Source of the DNA: a virus
IMG/VR virus record: IMGVR_UViG_3300028864_000112
Location: 1 to 20,742 of that record
Strand: one strand, 5' to 3'
DNA: 20,742 nucleotides
The notes under the pieces were generated by a model, which did not search any database, was not told the origin of the DNA, and saw only the letters and a list, made by a program, of their open reading frames with translations. Within the stretch, counting starts at the first letter, position 1, and each line of letters begins with the position of its first letter. The position numbers and the translations under genes are program-made. Shown piece after piece: positions 13,146-20,470 of the stretch.

Positions 13146-13781
13146 TTATTTAGTTAACTTATTTATTTCATTTTGAAGCAATGCACGCAGCCTCGGTGGA
13201 AGGTTTGTTTTTACATATGTAACTGTTCGCTTCTGAATATCTTTATTGCTTACCATTGTCATTGGGGACGGTCCTCTCATTTCTGTTATACGTGCCTTAC
13301 CCTTTTCAGTTTTCACTTTATCATTAATAAAAGTTTTACCTTTATACAAACCCTGAGCATAAATCCCTTTATGTCCACTTGCCATAGTAGCAATGAATGC
13401 ATGTTTAAGAAGCTGATTTCGCCCACGTTTAATTTCAATAGTAACTCCGCCGGTACGTTTCTTCGGTGATTTGCTTTTGTTATTGTCTTTATTCTTAAAC
13501 CCAACCATTGGCACCGGTTTATAAGAATAACTAACTGCTGCATACAATCCTTCAACTGTACCACTTGCTGGCTTAAGAGTCGCCATACGATTAAGATATT
13601 TATTGTTAATCGTATATTCTTTTTTTACATCTTTCTTGACTTGGGAGATCACTCTTCTAGCTGTTATGTTTAGAGATAACGCAGTGGTTTTCAATATCAC
13701 TTTTTTCGACAGTTTATTTGCAAATTCTTGCTGTATTGACTTAAGTGATTTCTTACCTTCGATTGTCATACTAAATTTCAT
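13146..13781 (-). CDS. Minor tail protein Z (gpZ) family
   Basis: This 211-residue basic protein resembles the prophage minor tail protein Z family, which acts in tail completion and tail-head joining. The pattern is an N-terminal amphipathic helix, ALSLNITARRVISQVKKDV (residues ~34-52), a SGTVEGLYAAVSYSYKPVPM strand region, and a C-terminal GPSPMTMVSN followed by a helix. It has a strong Shine-Dalgarno (AAAGGAG, 5 nt before the ATG), uncommon in Bacteroidota and a phage-like trait. In phage genomes gpZ precedes the tail tube gene; here it runs in the replication operon and no tube gene follows. Confidence 0.72.
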   Translation of the reverse strand: MKFSMTIEGKKSLKSIQQEFANKLSKKVILKTTALSLNITARRVISQVKKDVKKEYTINNKYLNRMATLKPASGTVEGLYAAVSYSYKPVPMVGFKNKDNNKSKSPKKRTGGVTIEIKRGRNQLLKHAFIATMASGHKGIYAQGLYKGKTFINDKVKTEKGKARITEMRGPSPMTMVSNKDIQKRTVTYVKTNLPPRLRALLQNEINKLTK

Positions 13782-13805
13782 TTTTACTCCTTTCTAATAA
13801 TTATG

Positions 13806-14033
13806 TTAATTATGGTTCGACTTATCTAAAAGTACATTATTTATCTCCTCGTTTTGATACCATTCGTATATTTTCGTTATAACATCCAATTGCTCTATTG
13901 TCAAAGATTTTAAGTTTAGCTTACCGTTAATAATCTCGATTTCTATAACTTTTCCAGATGTACATCTAACTGCTGTTATTATCAAATTACCAGCATCATT
14001 CACTTTGTATGTTATATCATAAGTTGGGACCAT
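13806..14033 (-). CDS. Unknown 75-aa protein
   Basis: This small protein has a beta-rich first half (TYDITYKVNDAGNLIITAVR, then GKVIEIEIINGKLNLK) and a helical second half ending in hydrophilic residues. The ATG at 14033 is preferred over an in-frame TTG ten codons earlier. It lies 49 nt after DnaB and 24 nt before the gpZ-like gene, in the same operon. Not recognised. Confidence 0.5.
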   Translation of the reverse strand: MVPTYDITYKVNDAGNLIITAVRCTSGKVIEIEIINGKLNLKSLTIEQLDVITKIYEWYQNEEINNVLLDKSNHN

Positions 14034-14082
14034 TCTGCTGCATATTTTTTGTAAATTTCTCAAGTTATATCATCTTCATATT

Positions 14083-15459
14083 TTAAAACGGATCATCATC
14101 AGTTGACGAACTATTATTTAAAGGAATAGCGTTAATATTTTCAATCGGAGAAAAGAGTGTTATCTCTTTTTTGAAGGAACATATAAACCTAAGTAACCCT
14201 ATTGACCGACCTTTAGCAATGTCTATCATTGCTGTACCACTTGTATCTATGTGTGAGAATGGTTCAGGATAATTCCGACCATATACTTCTGGCCGATAAA
14301 CAAACATGACAATATCGGCAGCCTCAGCTATCTGTCCAGAATCACGTAACCGATTAAGGTTGGGTACCGGGTTTTGAGAATCTCTGTTTAACTGCGACAA
14401 TGCAATTATCCAAATATCCAGTTCTTTTGCCAGGTTCTTCAATCTACGTGCAACGTCAGCCATTTGTTGCTCCTTATTTACACCTTTCATGTTGACGTTT
14501 AATATCTGTAAGTAATCAACAATTGCCCCATCGATATCTTTCTTAATTTTCATTGTCCGGATAGATGCAATAATTGCGTCGATATTCGAAGTACTTCTTT
14601 CATCAAAATATATTTCTGACTTACAAACCCTAGTTAGATTTTTATCAATGACTTCGATTCGCTGAGAATCTAGCTTAGAGTATAGTATTTGATTTGACGG
14701 GATATGTGTCTCCATTGATATTAATCGAGCCGCTAACTGCACATTACGCATTTCTAAAGAATAAATAGCCATACGACTGCCGGCTTGACCCATATTTCTG
14801 ACAAGAGATAACATCAGAGCGGTTTTCCCCTGACTGGACTCCCCAGCTATAATAATGAGGTCAGACTTTTGAAAGCCGCCTGAAATTTGATTCAATTCTC
14901 GAAATCCGGTATCGCTTCCCGTTAAGGTACCGCAACTACTTAAATTTAAATCTATCTGCTTATAAACATCGTCAGCCACATCTGATAAACTTTTGAGGGC
15001 GTTTTGAGGTATATCATATGTTTTTTCTAATAATTCTCGGGCACGTTCAATAACTTCAGTTATATCTTCGTCTTCATTGAAACAACTGTTAGAAACATAC
15101 GAACCAATTTCAAAAAACTTCCTACGGATGCACTTGTCAAAAAGAACCGCGGCATGTTGGTACACGTCATAGGTAGAATAAAGGCTCATTTTAGTGAGTT
15201 CGTAGGCATCTGCATTAGCATTAGCTTTCCTCATTTCATTTAGAACCATCATTGAATCAGGGCGATCTCCACGTTCTGCAATAGATTTAATTGCTAAGAA
15301 TATTTCTTTATGAAAGTCGTTGTAAAAACAATCAACAGTAAGTAAATCTTTTACTTCTGAATATGAATTGCGTTCATTCATAAGGGTACCTATAACAAGC
15401 AATTCGGACTCTTTAGCGTATGGGAGCTGTCGGTCAGCTATATTAGATTTTTGTGCCAT
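14083..15459 (-). CDS. dnaB: Replicative DNA helicase, DnaB type
   Basis: This 458-residue hexameric helicase would unwind DNA at a fork of element replication. The N-terminal domain (residues ~10-110) is followed by a linker and a RecA-like core. In the core are Walker A GESSQGKT (206-213), YSLEM (233-237), the Walker B AIVDYLQI (312-319), the LSQLNR sensor (354-359) and LRDSGQIAEAADIVMFVYR near the end. All key residues are present. It overlaps the DUF6291-type gene by 17 nt, so the two are coupled. The C-terminus ends in a Ser/Asp-rich tail. Phage and satellite DnaB copies usually serve their own origin, which may be the iteron region at 12411-12533. Confidence 0.95.
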   Translation of the reverse strand: MAQKSNIADRQLPYAKESELLVIGTLMNERNSYSEVKDLLTVDCFYNDFHKEIFLAIKSIAERGDRPDSMMVLNEMRKANANADAYELTKMSLYSTYDVYQHAAVLFDKCIRRKFFEIGSYVSNSCFNEDEDITEVIERARELLEKTYDIPQNALKSLSDVADDVYKQIDLNLSSCGTLTGSDTGFRELNQISGGFQKSDLIIIAGESSQGKTALMLSLVRNMGQAGSRMAIYSLEMRNVQLAARLISMETHIPSNQILYSKLDSQRIEVIDKNLTRVCKSEIYFDERSTSNIDAIIASIRTMKIKKDIDGAIVDYLQILNVNMKGVNKEQQMADVARRLKNLAKELDIWIIALSQLNRDSQNPVPNLNRLRDSGQIAEAADIVMFVYRPEVYGRNYPEPFSHIDTSGTAMIDIAKGRSIGLLRFICSFKKEITLFSPIENINAIPLNNSSSTDDDPF

Positions 15460-16066
15460 TATTTTTGAGCCAATTAAGAGTTGTTCTATAAACAGATGTA
15501 TATTTTTTTGTCAAGTCTTTTTTGTTGTTCATTTGTTCTAAGATATCCCAAATCTGTGTCTTTGAATAGATTCCGATAAGTTTTTCAAAATCAACAAATG
15601 TCAATTGCTGATCGAGTTTTGCAACATTTGGACAGTCTTTTCTAATTCGAATATTTAATTTTTCGAAATTTATTTGATTTTGTGATTTCTCTTTGCAAAC
15701 ATCATCAGTAACAGAAACATCATCAGATACAGTATCAGAAACAGTATCGGCTTTTTTGGGTTCTTGGGTTTCCTCTTGGGTTTCCAAATAACCAACTGGG
15801 ATATTTGGGTTATCTTTAGAGGGTCGACCTCCCTTTTGTCCGTTCAACCGATTTCGTTGTACTACGTTTTGATACTTGATTTTATCTCGATCAAATTGCT
15901 GGCGTATTGTTGCCCATATTATTTTAACCGCAACAGATGATATTTCAGAAACAACACCACTCGAATTATACTCAAATATCAAATCCAACAATAATGATTT
16001 ATCTTCGCAAGACAACAGCTGGATTGGTTCATAGAATGAATTGTAAAGGACGAAACTATCTTTCAT
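15443..16066 (-). CDS. DUF6291-type replication protein, possible helicase loader
   Basis: This 207-residue protein has an N-terminal domain (MKDSFVLYNSFYEPIQLLS, then IRQQFDRDKIKY and the basic QKGGRPSK, residues 1-83) of the DUF6291 type found in phage and element replication operons of Bacteroidota. A low-complexity acidic linker with repeated TVSD/DDVS (109-122) leads to a helical C-terminal domain (FVDFEKLIGIYSKTQIWDIL). The domain layout resembles replisome organisers and helicase loaders. The start overlaps the stop of the 101-aa gene as ATGA, and its end overlaps dnaB by 17 nt. A role as initiator or loader is inferred from context. Confidence 0.7.
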   Translation of the reverse strand: MKDSFVLYNSFYEPIQLLSCEDKSLLLDLIFEYNSSGVVSEISSVAVKIIWATIRQQFDRDKIKYQNVVQRNRLNGQKGGRPSKDNPNIPVGYLETQEETQEPKKADTVSDTVSDDVSVTDDVCKEKSQNQINFEKLNIRIRKDCPNVAKLDQQLTFVDFEKLIGIYSKTQIWDILEQMNNKKDLTKKYTSVYRTTLNWLKNNGTKI

Positions 16067-16368
16067 AAGAATGTATCCTTTCTATGAAAAATATTTTGTT
16101 TATTGGGGTTCGTTCCACTAAAGCCTAAATTATTGTAGACATGTTCCATTACTACTACGCCAAAATTCAGAAACTTTCCTATGATTACCGCAGCATTAAT
16201 ATCAAAATTGACATTAATTTGCTCAATAGTAATGACATGACTCATTAATATTTGGGTAAGCATATCAATTTTAATGATTTTTTGATTACATTTGCACCGT
16301 ACTAGTTTGATAGATGTCTCCGGTTCGCTTCTCGCAAAAGCTCCGGAGGCTTTTTTTGGGTTATCCAT
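16063..16368 (-). CDS. Unknown 101-aa protein in the replication operon
   Basis: This small protein has a proline- and charge-containing N-terminus (MDNPKKASGAFARSEPE), a CKC pair near residue 25 and a hydrophobic middle (INAAVIIGKFLNFGVVVMEHVY). It follows a strong Shine-Dalgarno, AAGGAG, embedded in the end of the DUF3853 gene 2 nt upstream, and is coupled to the next gene by ATGA. Expression is therefore well supported although the family is not recognised. Confidence 0.6.
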   Translation of the reverse strand: MDNPKKASGAFARSEPETSIKLVRCKCNQKIIKIDMLTQILMSHVITIEQINVNFDINAAVIIGKFLNFGVVVMEHVYNNLGFSGTNPNKQNIFHRKDTFL

Positions 16369-16370
16369 AA

Positions 16371-16673
16371 TTATCTCCTTCCTCCATTCTTTTGCCCAGC
16401 TAAAGATAACGCTAAATCTTTGTCAATTACAATCTTCCTACCTACTTGAGTAATGGCTTTATCAATCTTACCTGAAGATTTAATTTTATGTGCAGTGGCA
16501 TAGCAACAGTTAAATATACTTTGAATACCTTTTATCCCATATTCATAGTTCTTATCTTGATTGCTTGTAACTGGAGGCTTTTGAATAGTAGTATTTTCCA
16601 ATCCTTTTAATCTTTCATATTCTCTAACTGGAATAATTACACTAGGCTCTAAATTATTAATTTGATTATACAT
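16371..16673 (-). CDS. DUF3853-type DNA-binding protein, copy 2 (replication side)
   Basis: This is a 100-residue paralogue of the protein at 5703-5984. The shared part is GIKGIQSIFNCCYATAHKI and SGKIDKAITQVGRKIVIDKDLAL (residues ~45-91), an excisionase-like helix-turn-helix and wing. The N-terminal parts differ. It is the first gene of the replication operon, right behind the GGTCGGGTA repeat block, a plausible binding target. It could regulate the operon or act in initiation. Confidence 0.75.
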   Translation of the reverse strand: MYNQINNLEPSVIIPVREYERLKGLENTTIQKPPVTSNQDKNYEYGIKGIQSIFNCCYATAHKIKSSGKIDKAITQVGRKIVIDKDLALSLAGQKNGGRR

Positions 16674-16734
16674 AAATGTGTTATTTTGTTTAGTTATACG
16701 GAGTGCCCTCCTAGTAAAGTAATTAATTACAGTG

Positions 16735-16742
16735 CAAATATA
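16735..16742 (-). promoter_or_regulatory. -7 box of the replication operon
   Basis: Minus-strand TATATTTG fits TAnnTTTG 61 nt before the DUF3853 start. No clear -33 box is visible at the normal distance, which would be expected for a promoter needing an activator. Confidence 0.45.
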
Positions 16743-16780
16743 GGTAACAAAATATATTATAATCTACTTATTATCTGCAA

Positions 16781-16873
16781 TTTACCCGACTAAATAAAGG
16801 TCGGAAAGGTCGGGTAAATAACAAAATACCCCGATAACATTAAGCTATCGGGGTAGGTCGGGTAGGTCGGGTA
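16781..16873. repeat. Hairpins and GGTCGGGTA repeats between the integration and replication operons
   Basis: Two perfect 10-bp stems lie side by side: TTTACCCGAC / GTCGGGTAAA (16781-16790, 16809-16818) and TACCCCGATA / TATCGGGGTA (16827-16836, 16846-16855). GGTCGGGTA occurs at 16808, 16856 and 16865, and a shorter GGTCGG at 16799. The second hairpin, followed on the minus strand by ATTTTG and TTATTT, can terminate the upstream operon. The extra repeats are not needed for that and look like protein-binding sites. Confidence 0.7.
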
Positions 16874-16877
16874 GTTT

Positions 16878-17678
16878 TTAAATCAACTCATCAATTTCTG
16901 CAAAGTAATTCGAAAATTCTCCCTTTTTGGGTTTAGCAAGTTTTATTGGATTACCCATTAAATCTATAAAAACAGTATCTATGATTTTTTGTGAAGGTAC
17001 AACTGTTAGAAGTTTTGATAAGAATTCTCTAAATGCCGTTTTATGCGGTTGACCTTGCCTATTAAGTACCAACCATTTTATTTTTTGAGGATTACTACAC
17101 TTTGCTTCTCCAATCCAATGCAATAAACTGTTAGTGTCACATTGGATATAATGTTCTAACTTTGGATATAATGCAAAAATTTGCTCAAAATTATATTTTA
17201 ATGAAAGTATTTTAAACGATTCTGATTCTTCGTCTCCGTTCATCAACCATACATAATATAAAAAGTGGGCCATACCATCAGTTACTTCATCAATAATTTG
17301 CTTTGACAAGTTTTCAAAATAATTGGTGGAAAACTCTACATCCTTATATTTTTCTTGAACTTTACTTATTATCCGCTCATGTTTTTTATATGCAGCATTT
17401 GAATATCCATAATATCCGGCCACTGCTTTATCCCAACCTTCTTTAAAAAATGGAAATAAATCAATTGAATCATCCCATAGAATTTGTAAACCTTTACCAT
17501 CTCTCGTTAATTCAAGTTTACGTATTTCTGTTTCTTTGAATATTTTCTTACTCGGTACTCTACTCTCCAATAACTTATATCGTTCAATACTGGACATATA
17601 ACGCAAATACACATCCTCTTTTAAGTCAATTTCCCTATATTGTTCTTTTGTCGGGAAAATTTTTGATAAAACAATCAT
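16878..17678 (-). CDS. Unknown 266-aa protein, tandem paralogue B
   Basis: This soluble protein is clearly paralogous to the one at 17852-18679. Shared landmarks in the same order are FFKEGWD near residue 77, a MAHFLYYVWL segment near 136, NPQKIKW (196-202) and PHKTAFREFL (211-220). The conserved C-terminal NPQKIKW/PHKTA part may be the functional core. Proteins of this look sit beside integrases in Bacteroides mobile elements, but their role is not known to me. It is the last gene read from the integrase side, before the terminator block. Confidence 0.75.
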   Translation of the reverse strand: MIVLSKIFPTKEQYREIDLKEDVYLRYMSSIERYKLLESRVPSKKIFKETEIRKLELTRDGKGLQILWDDSIDLFPFFKEGWDKAVAGYYGYSNAAYKKHERIISKVQEKYKDVEFSTNYFENLSKQIIDEVTDGMAHFLYYVWLMNGDEESESFKILSLKYNFEQIFALYPKLEHYIQCDTNSLLHWIGEAKCSNPQKIKWLVLNRQGQPHKTAFREFLSKLLTVVPSQKIIDTVFIDLMGNPIKLAKPKKGEFSNYFAEIDELI

Positions 17679-17695
17679 AATAATCGGTTTTAGGC

Positions 17696-17785
17696 TTATT
17701 GATTTAGTAAAAAGGCAAAGTGCTTTTCAATTGTTTCTTTCCTTACTCCAGGGTGTCCACTATTACCGGCCCCCTTTCATATTCG
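17696..17785 (-). other. Short coding-like remnant with a homopolymer shift
   Basis: In the 173-bp gap between the paralogues, the minus strand reads GNSGHPGVRKETIEKHFAF followed by LLNQ and a stop at 17698-17696. An ATG (ATGAAAGGGGG) lies upstream but in a different frame; one G less in the five-G run would join it into a 27-codon frame. It may be a decayed small gene or chance. Confidence 0.25.
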
Positions 17786-17851
17786 TTTTGTCTTATTACG
17801 GCACTTATCAATTTCACAAGTAATAATTAGAGTTTTAATGACCAAATAAAG

Positions 17852-18679
17852 CTATTTATTCGCTAATTTATCGAACATTTCCTGTGTTGTCGTATAATAA
17901 TTAGAGTATTCATCAGCCTTTGGTTTAGCTAATTGAATTGATTTACCTTTTGAATCAACAAAAACAGTTTTTACAATTTTATCTAGGGAAGAAGTTTTAC
18001 AAAGCATCATTAAAAATTCTCTTAATGCTGTTTTATGCGGTGAACCTTTACGGTTTAGTAATATCCATTTTATTTTTTGAGGATTGTCACATTGTTCATC
18101 GCAAAACCAATACTTCCAACTTTTTAAATCAATGCTGATATATTTTTGTTGTTCCAAACTTTTATGAAGTAATTCTAATTGATTATTATCATATTCAATT
18201 AGAAATTCAGGCTTTGCACAAACAGATTCTTTATCTATACTAATCAACCATACATAATAAAGATATCTAGCCATACCTTCTATTGCTTCTTCAATAGCTA
18301 CATAAGATAGTTTTTCAAAATATTTATACGGTAAATCTGTTGTTTCATATTTTTTTTGAATTTGCTCTTTAATTATTTCTTGAAATTTATAAGCGTTATT
18401 GACATACGTAAAATCACCATTGATAGCCAGATCCCATCCTTCTTTAAAAAACGGATATAGATTAATAGTGTCATCATAAGTTACAATAAATCCATTTCCA
18501 TCTCTAAAGTTTTCTTGATCACGTATTTTTTCATTCTTTAAAATAGCTTTATTCGGAGCTATTTCTTCTATATGTTCAAAACTTTTAATATATTGATTAT
18601 AGAGATTCATAACTTCATCCTTGACATCAATTTCTACAAATTGATGTTTCATTGGGAATGTTTCAGTAAAATCTATCAT
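17852..18679 (-). CDS. Unknown 275-aa protein, tandem paralogue A
   Basis: Paralogous to the neighbour at 16878-17678 over its whole length, with the same landmarks FFKEGWD, MARYLYYVWL, NPQKIKW and PHKTALREFL. The start at 18679 is chosen for two reasons. It aligns with the start of the paralogue (MIDFTETFP against MIVLSKIFP), and it overlaps the upstream stop as ATGA. An in-frame extension upstream to 18736 would run through the preceding gene. The strong divergence outside the landmarks suggests an old duplication with separate roles. Function unknown. Confidence 0.78.
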   Translation of the reverse strand: MIDFTETFPMKHQFVEIDVKDEVMNLYNQYIKSFEHIEEIAPNKAILKNEKIRDQENFRDGNGFIVTYDDTINLYPFFKEGWDLAINGDFTYVNNAYKFQEIIKEQIQKKYETTDLPYKYFEKLSYVAIEEAIEGMARYLYYVWLISIDKESVCAKPEFLIEYDNNQLELLHKSLEQQKYISIDLKSWKYWFCDEQCDNPQKIKWILLNRKGSPHKTALREFLMMLCKTSSLDKIVKTVFVDSKGKSIQLAKPKADEYSNYYTTTQEMFDKLANK

Positions 18680-18906
18680 AATGAGAGAATTAAAGTTGTC
18701 AAGGTAATAATGAAAAAAACAACAATAGGCATACACCCGGTAGTTGTTCTATTGTAAACTCGATTATAAGCCGCCTTTTTAGGGTTTGTAATCCACCCGT
18801 AACCTTTTGGAGCTTTAAACCCTAAATTGTGATTTACAAAACGTTTTACACTAGTACTTGCTGCAATCCTCTTATTTAAAGAAGGTATCTTTATCCCAAA
18901 TTCCAT
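18676..18906 (-). CDS. Small conserved basic protein with C-terminal membrane segment
   Basis: This 76-residue protein has a basic N-terminal part (IPSLNKRIAASTSVKRFVNH, then APKGYGWITNPKKAAYNRVYNRTT) and ends in one hydrophobic segment (IVVFFIITLTTLIL). The NPKKAAYNRVYNRT pattern is one I associate with small proteins near integrases and phage genes of Bacteroides, without a known function. It lies 32 nt after the integrase stop and is coupled by ATGA to paralogue A. Confidence 0.65.
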   Translation of the reverse strand: MEFGIKIPSLNKRIAASTSVKRFVNHNLGFKAPKGYGWITNPKKAAYNRVYNRTTTGCMPIVVFFIITLTTLILSL

Positions 18907-18938
18907 ATATTTACATTTTGATTAGTGCCTAATTACAA

Positions 18939-20312
18939 CTATTGAAAATCAAACTTCTTCATTTCTTTCTCCTTGAGTTGATCTACAATTTTGATGTAGG
19001 GCTTCATTGCTTTATAGTCTGAGTGACCAGTCCACCGCATAACCACCTCTGCAGGGATTCCTAAAAATAGAGCGTTTACAATGAATGTACGACGTCCACA
19101 GTGGGTTGTTAGTAGATCATATTTCGGATAAACTTCTTCTATTCGTTCATTTCCCTTAAAATACACAATCCTTTGCGGTTCATCAATACCGACAATTTCG
19201 CCCATGTCTTTCAGGTGTACATTCATCTTTACATTGCTAATAACTGGCAATGCCTTGTCATTTGGAAAATGAACATCTTTATACTTGTCAAGAATTGCTT
19301 TGCTATATTTATTTAGTTCGATTTTAAGCCCGTCAGTTGTCTTTTGCGTAACAATTGAAATAAACGTATCTCTAATGTCTGAACGGCTTAATTTGGATAC
19401 GTCTGAGTACCTTAAAGAGCTGAACGAGCAAAAGCAAAACACATCCCTAATTCTTGTAAGTGCTTTTTGGTTTTCTACTTCCAAATCAACCATTTTAATA
19501 ATTCCATTTTCGTCTGTAACCGGTTTTCCGTTTTTGTCCTTCAACTTTCTCTTGGCAGTTGAAAAATCAAAATTGTAAAGTGTCATTAATTCATCCCATG
19601 TCAAGTGGATAACTTCTTTTTGATTTCCGTCAGTTCCCTTAAACTTAGGTTTCCATGTTAGGTGTAAGGTTCCGGCATAATATCCTTTTCCAAATGCCCA
19701 ACGCAAGTACCACTTTACGAATGCGACATCTTTTGCAATAGTAGTGTTTCTTAATCCTTCTATTTGTAGATGATTAATGAAAAGCTGCATATCATTTTCA
19801 GATAATGTTTTCAGATCTAATTTTGGATTGAATGAAAACAAGTGCTTTCGAATAGTTGAAAATTTCGTGAACGTAGCAGGTGTCCATGCATTTTGCCATC
19901 CCATTGTCCTGGTAAATTCATCGAATACGCTAAAGAAAGTATGAATTTGTTCAGACTCGACTTCATTTAATTTTCCATTGGCTTCATTAAATGCATCTCT
20001 AAACTCAATTTCCGACGGCAAATAGTTCATAACTTCAAATGATTTAAAAACTTCATCTGCTAATGATTCTAGACGCTGAATTTCTTTGTTTATTTCGCTT
20101 GCCGCAACTCTATTTTTTGAGTGTGTTGATCCATTCTTGCACCGCTGAAACTCCTTTGACCATTTAGCAATGTCCACTCTGAAGCCAACATTAAATGCCA
20201 CAATTTTCTTTTCAAATCTGACTCGAAACCGCAACTTAGCATCTGGCTTGTATCCAGTTTCTATTGATCCCTCTTTATCTGGGAAGAAAAGATAATTTCT
20301 TTTAATTTGCAT
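18939..20312 (-). CDS. int: Tyrosine recombinase / integrase
   Basis: This 457-residue integrase should insert the element into, and excise it from, the tRNA-Ser gene. It has an N-terminal arm-binding part (1-90), a SAM-like core-binding domain (about 120-215) and a catalytic domain from about 235. Catalytic residues are all visible: R301 (SSLRYSDV), K324 (VTQKTT), H404 and R407 (THCGRRTF), H430 (WTGHSD) and nucleophile Y439 (MKPYIKI). The length is that of Bacteroides-type mobile element integrases. It lies beside attR and reads into the element, and its promoter is overlapped by a 15-bp palindrome. Confidence 0.95.
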   Translation of the reverse strand: MQIKRNYLFFPDKEGSIETGYKPDAKLRFRVRFEKKIVAFNVGFRVDIAKWSKEFQRCKNGSTHSKNRVAASEINKEIQRLESLADEVFKSFEVMNYLPSEIEFRDAFNEANGKLNEVESEQIHTFFSVFDEFTRTMGWQNAWTPATFTKFSTIRKHLFSFNPKLDLKTLSENDMQLFINHLQIEGLRNTTIAKDVAFVKWYLRWAFGKGYYAGTLHLTWKPKFKGTDGNQKEVIHLTWDELMTLYNFDFSTAKRKLKDKNGKPVTDENGIIKMVDLEVENQKALTRIRDVFCFCSFSSLRYSDVSKLSRSDIRDTFISIVTQKTTDGLKIELNKYSKAILDKYKDVHFPNDKALPVISNVKMNVHLKDMGEIVGIDEPQRIVYFKGNERIEEVYPKYDLLTTHCGRRTFIVNALFLGIPAEVVMRWTGHSDYKAMKPYIKIVDQLKEKEMKKFDFQ

Positions 20313-20321
20313 AATAATAAG

Positions 20322-20369
20322 TTTAGTCCCTACTTTACAAAAGTAGGGACTAAATTCAACATAAACAAA
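20322..20369 (-). promoter_or_regulatory. Integrase promoter covered by a perfect palindrome
   Basis: TTTAGTCCCTACTTT (20322-20336) and AAAGTAGGGACTAAA (20340-20354) form a perfect 15-bp inverted repeat with a 3-nt centre. The minus-strand -7 box TACTTTTG (20345-20338) lies at its centre, with TTTG (20369-20366) 20 nt upstream. Any protein bound to the palindrome would block the integrase promoter, so it is probably an operator. It ends 9 nt before the ATG. Confidence 0.7.
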
Positions 20370-20470
20370 TAAATACAGATGTATTTTAATAGAGTGTATA
20401 TTGATTAAATATCAGACATTTATAGCATTATATACATATAACAAATAATGATATATGTAAAATATAAGAG
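20370..20470. other. AT-rich arm between integrase promoter and attR
   Basis: About 100 bp of very AT-rich DNA contain the inverted repeat TACATATA / TATATGTA (20433-20440, 20452-20459), ending 11 nt from the att core. Such arms normally carry integrase and excisionase sites. No gene is present. Confidence 0.4.

Noticed and set aside
12968-13797. Several plus-strand open frames of 60-100 codons opposite the basic 161-aa and gpZ-like genes.
   Set aside because: They are shadows of well-supported minus-strand genes and carry no signals of their own.
5398-16350. Shared GCCTCCGG segment coding KASGA in the relaxase start and in the 101-aa protein.
   Set aside because: About 17 bases with a mismatch and no further similarity; most likely chance.
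132-20360. TAAATTCAAC occurs at both ends of the element (132-141 and 20351-20360).
   Set aside because: Ten AT-rich bases are within chance, and the two copies are not at matching distances from the att cores.
9418-20431. TATAGCATTAT occurs both at the repressor operator (9418) and near attR (20421).
   Set aside because: An 11-base AT-rich match is expected many times by chance in 20 kb of this composition, so it does not support repressor binding at attR.
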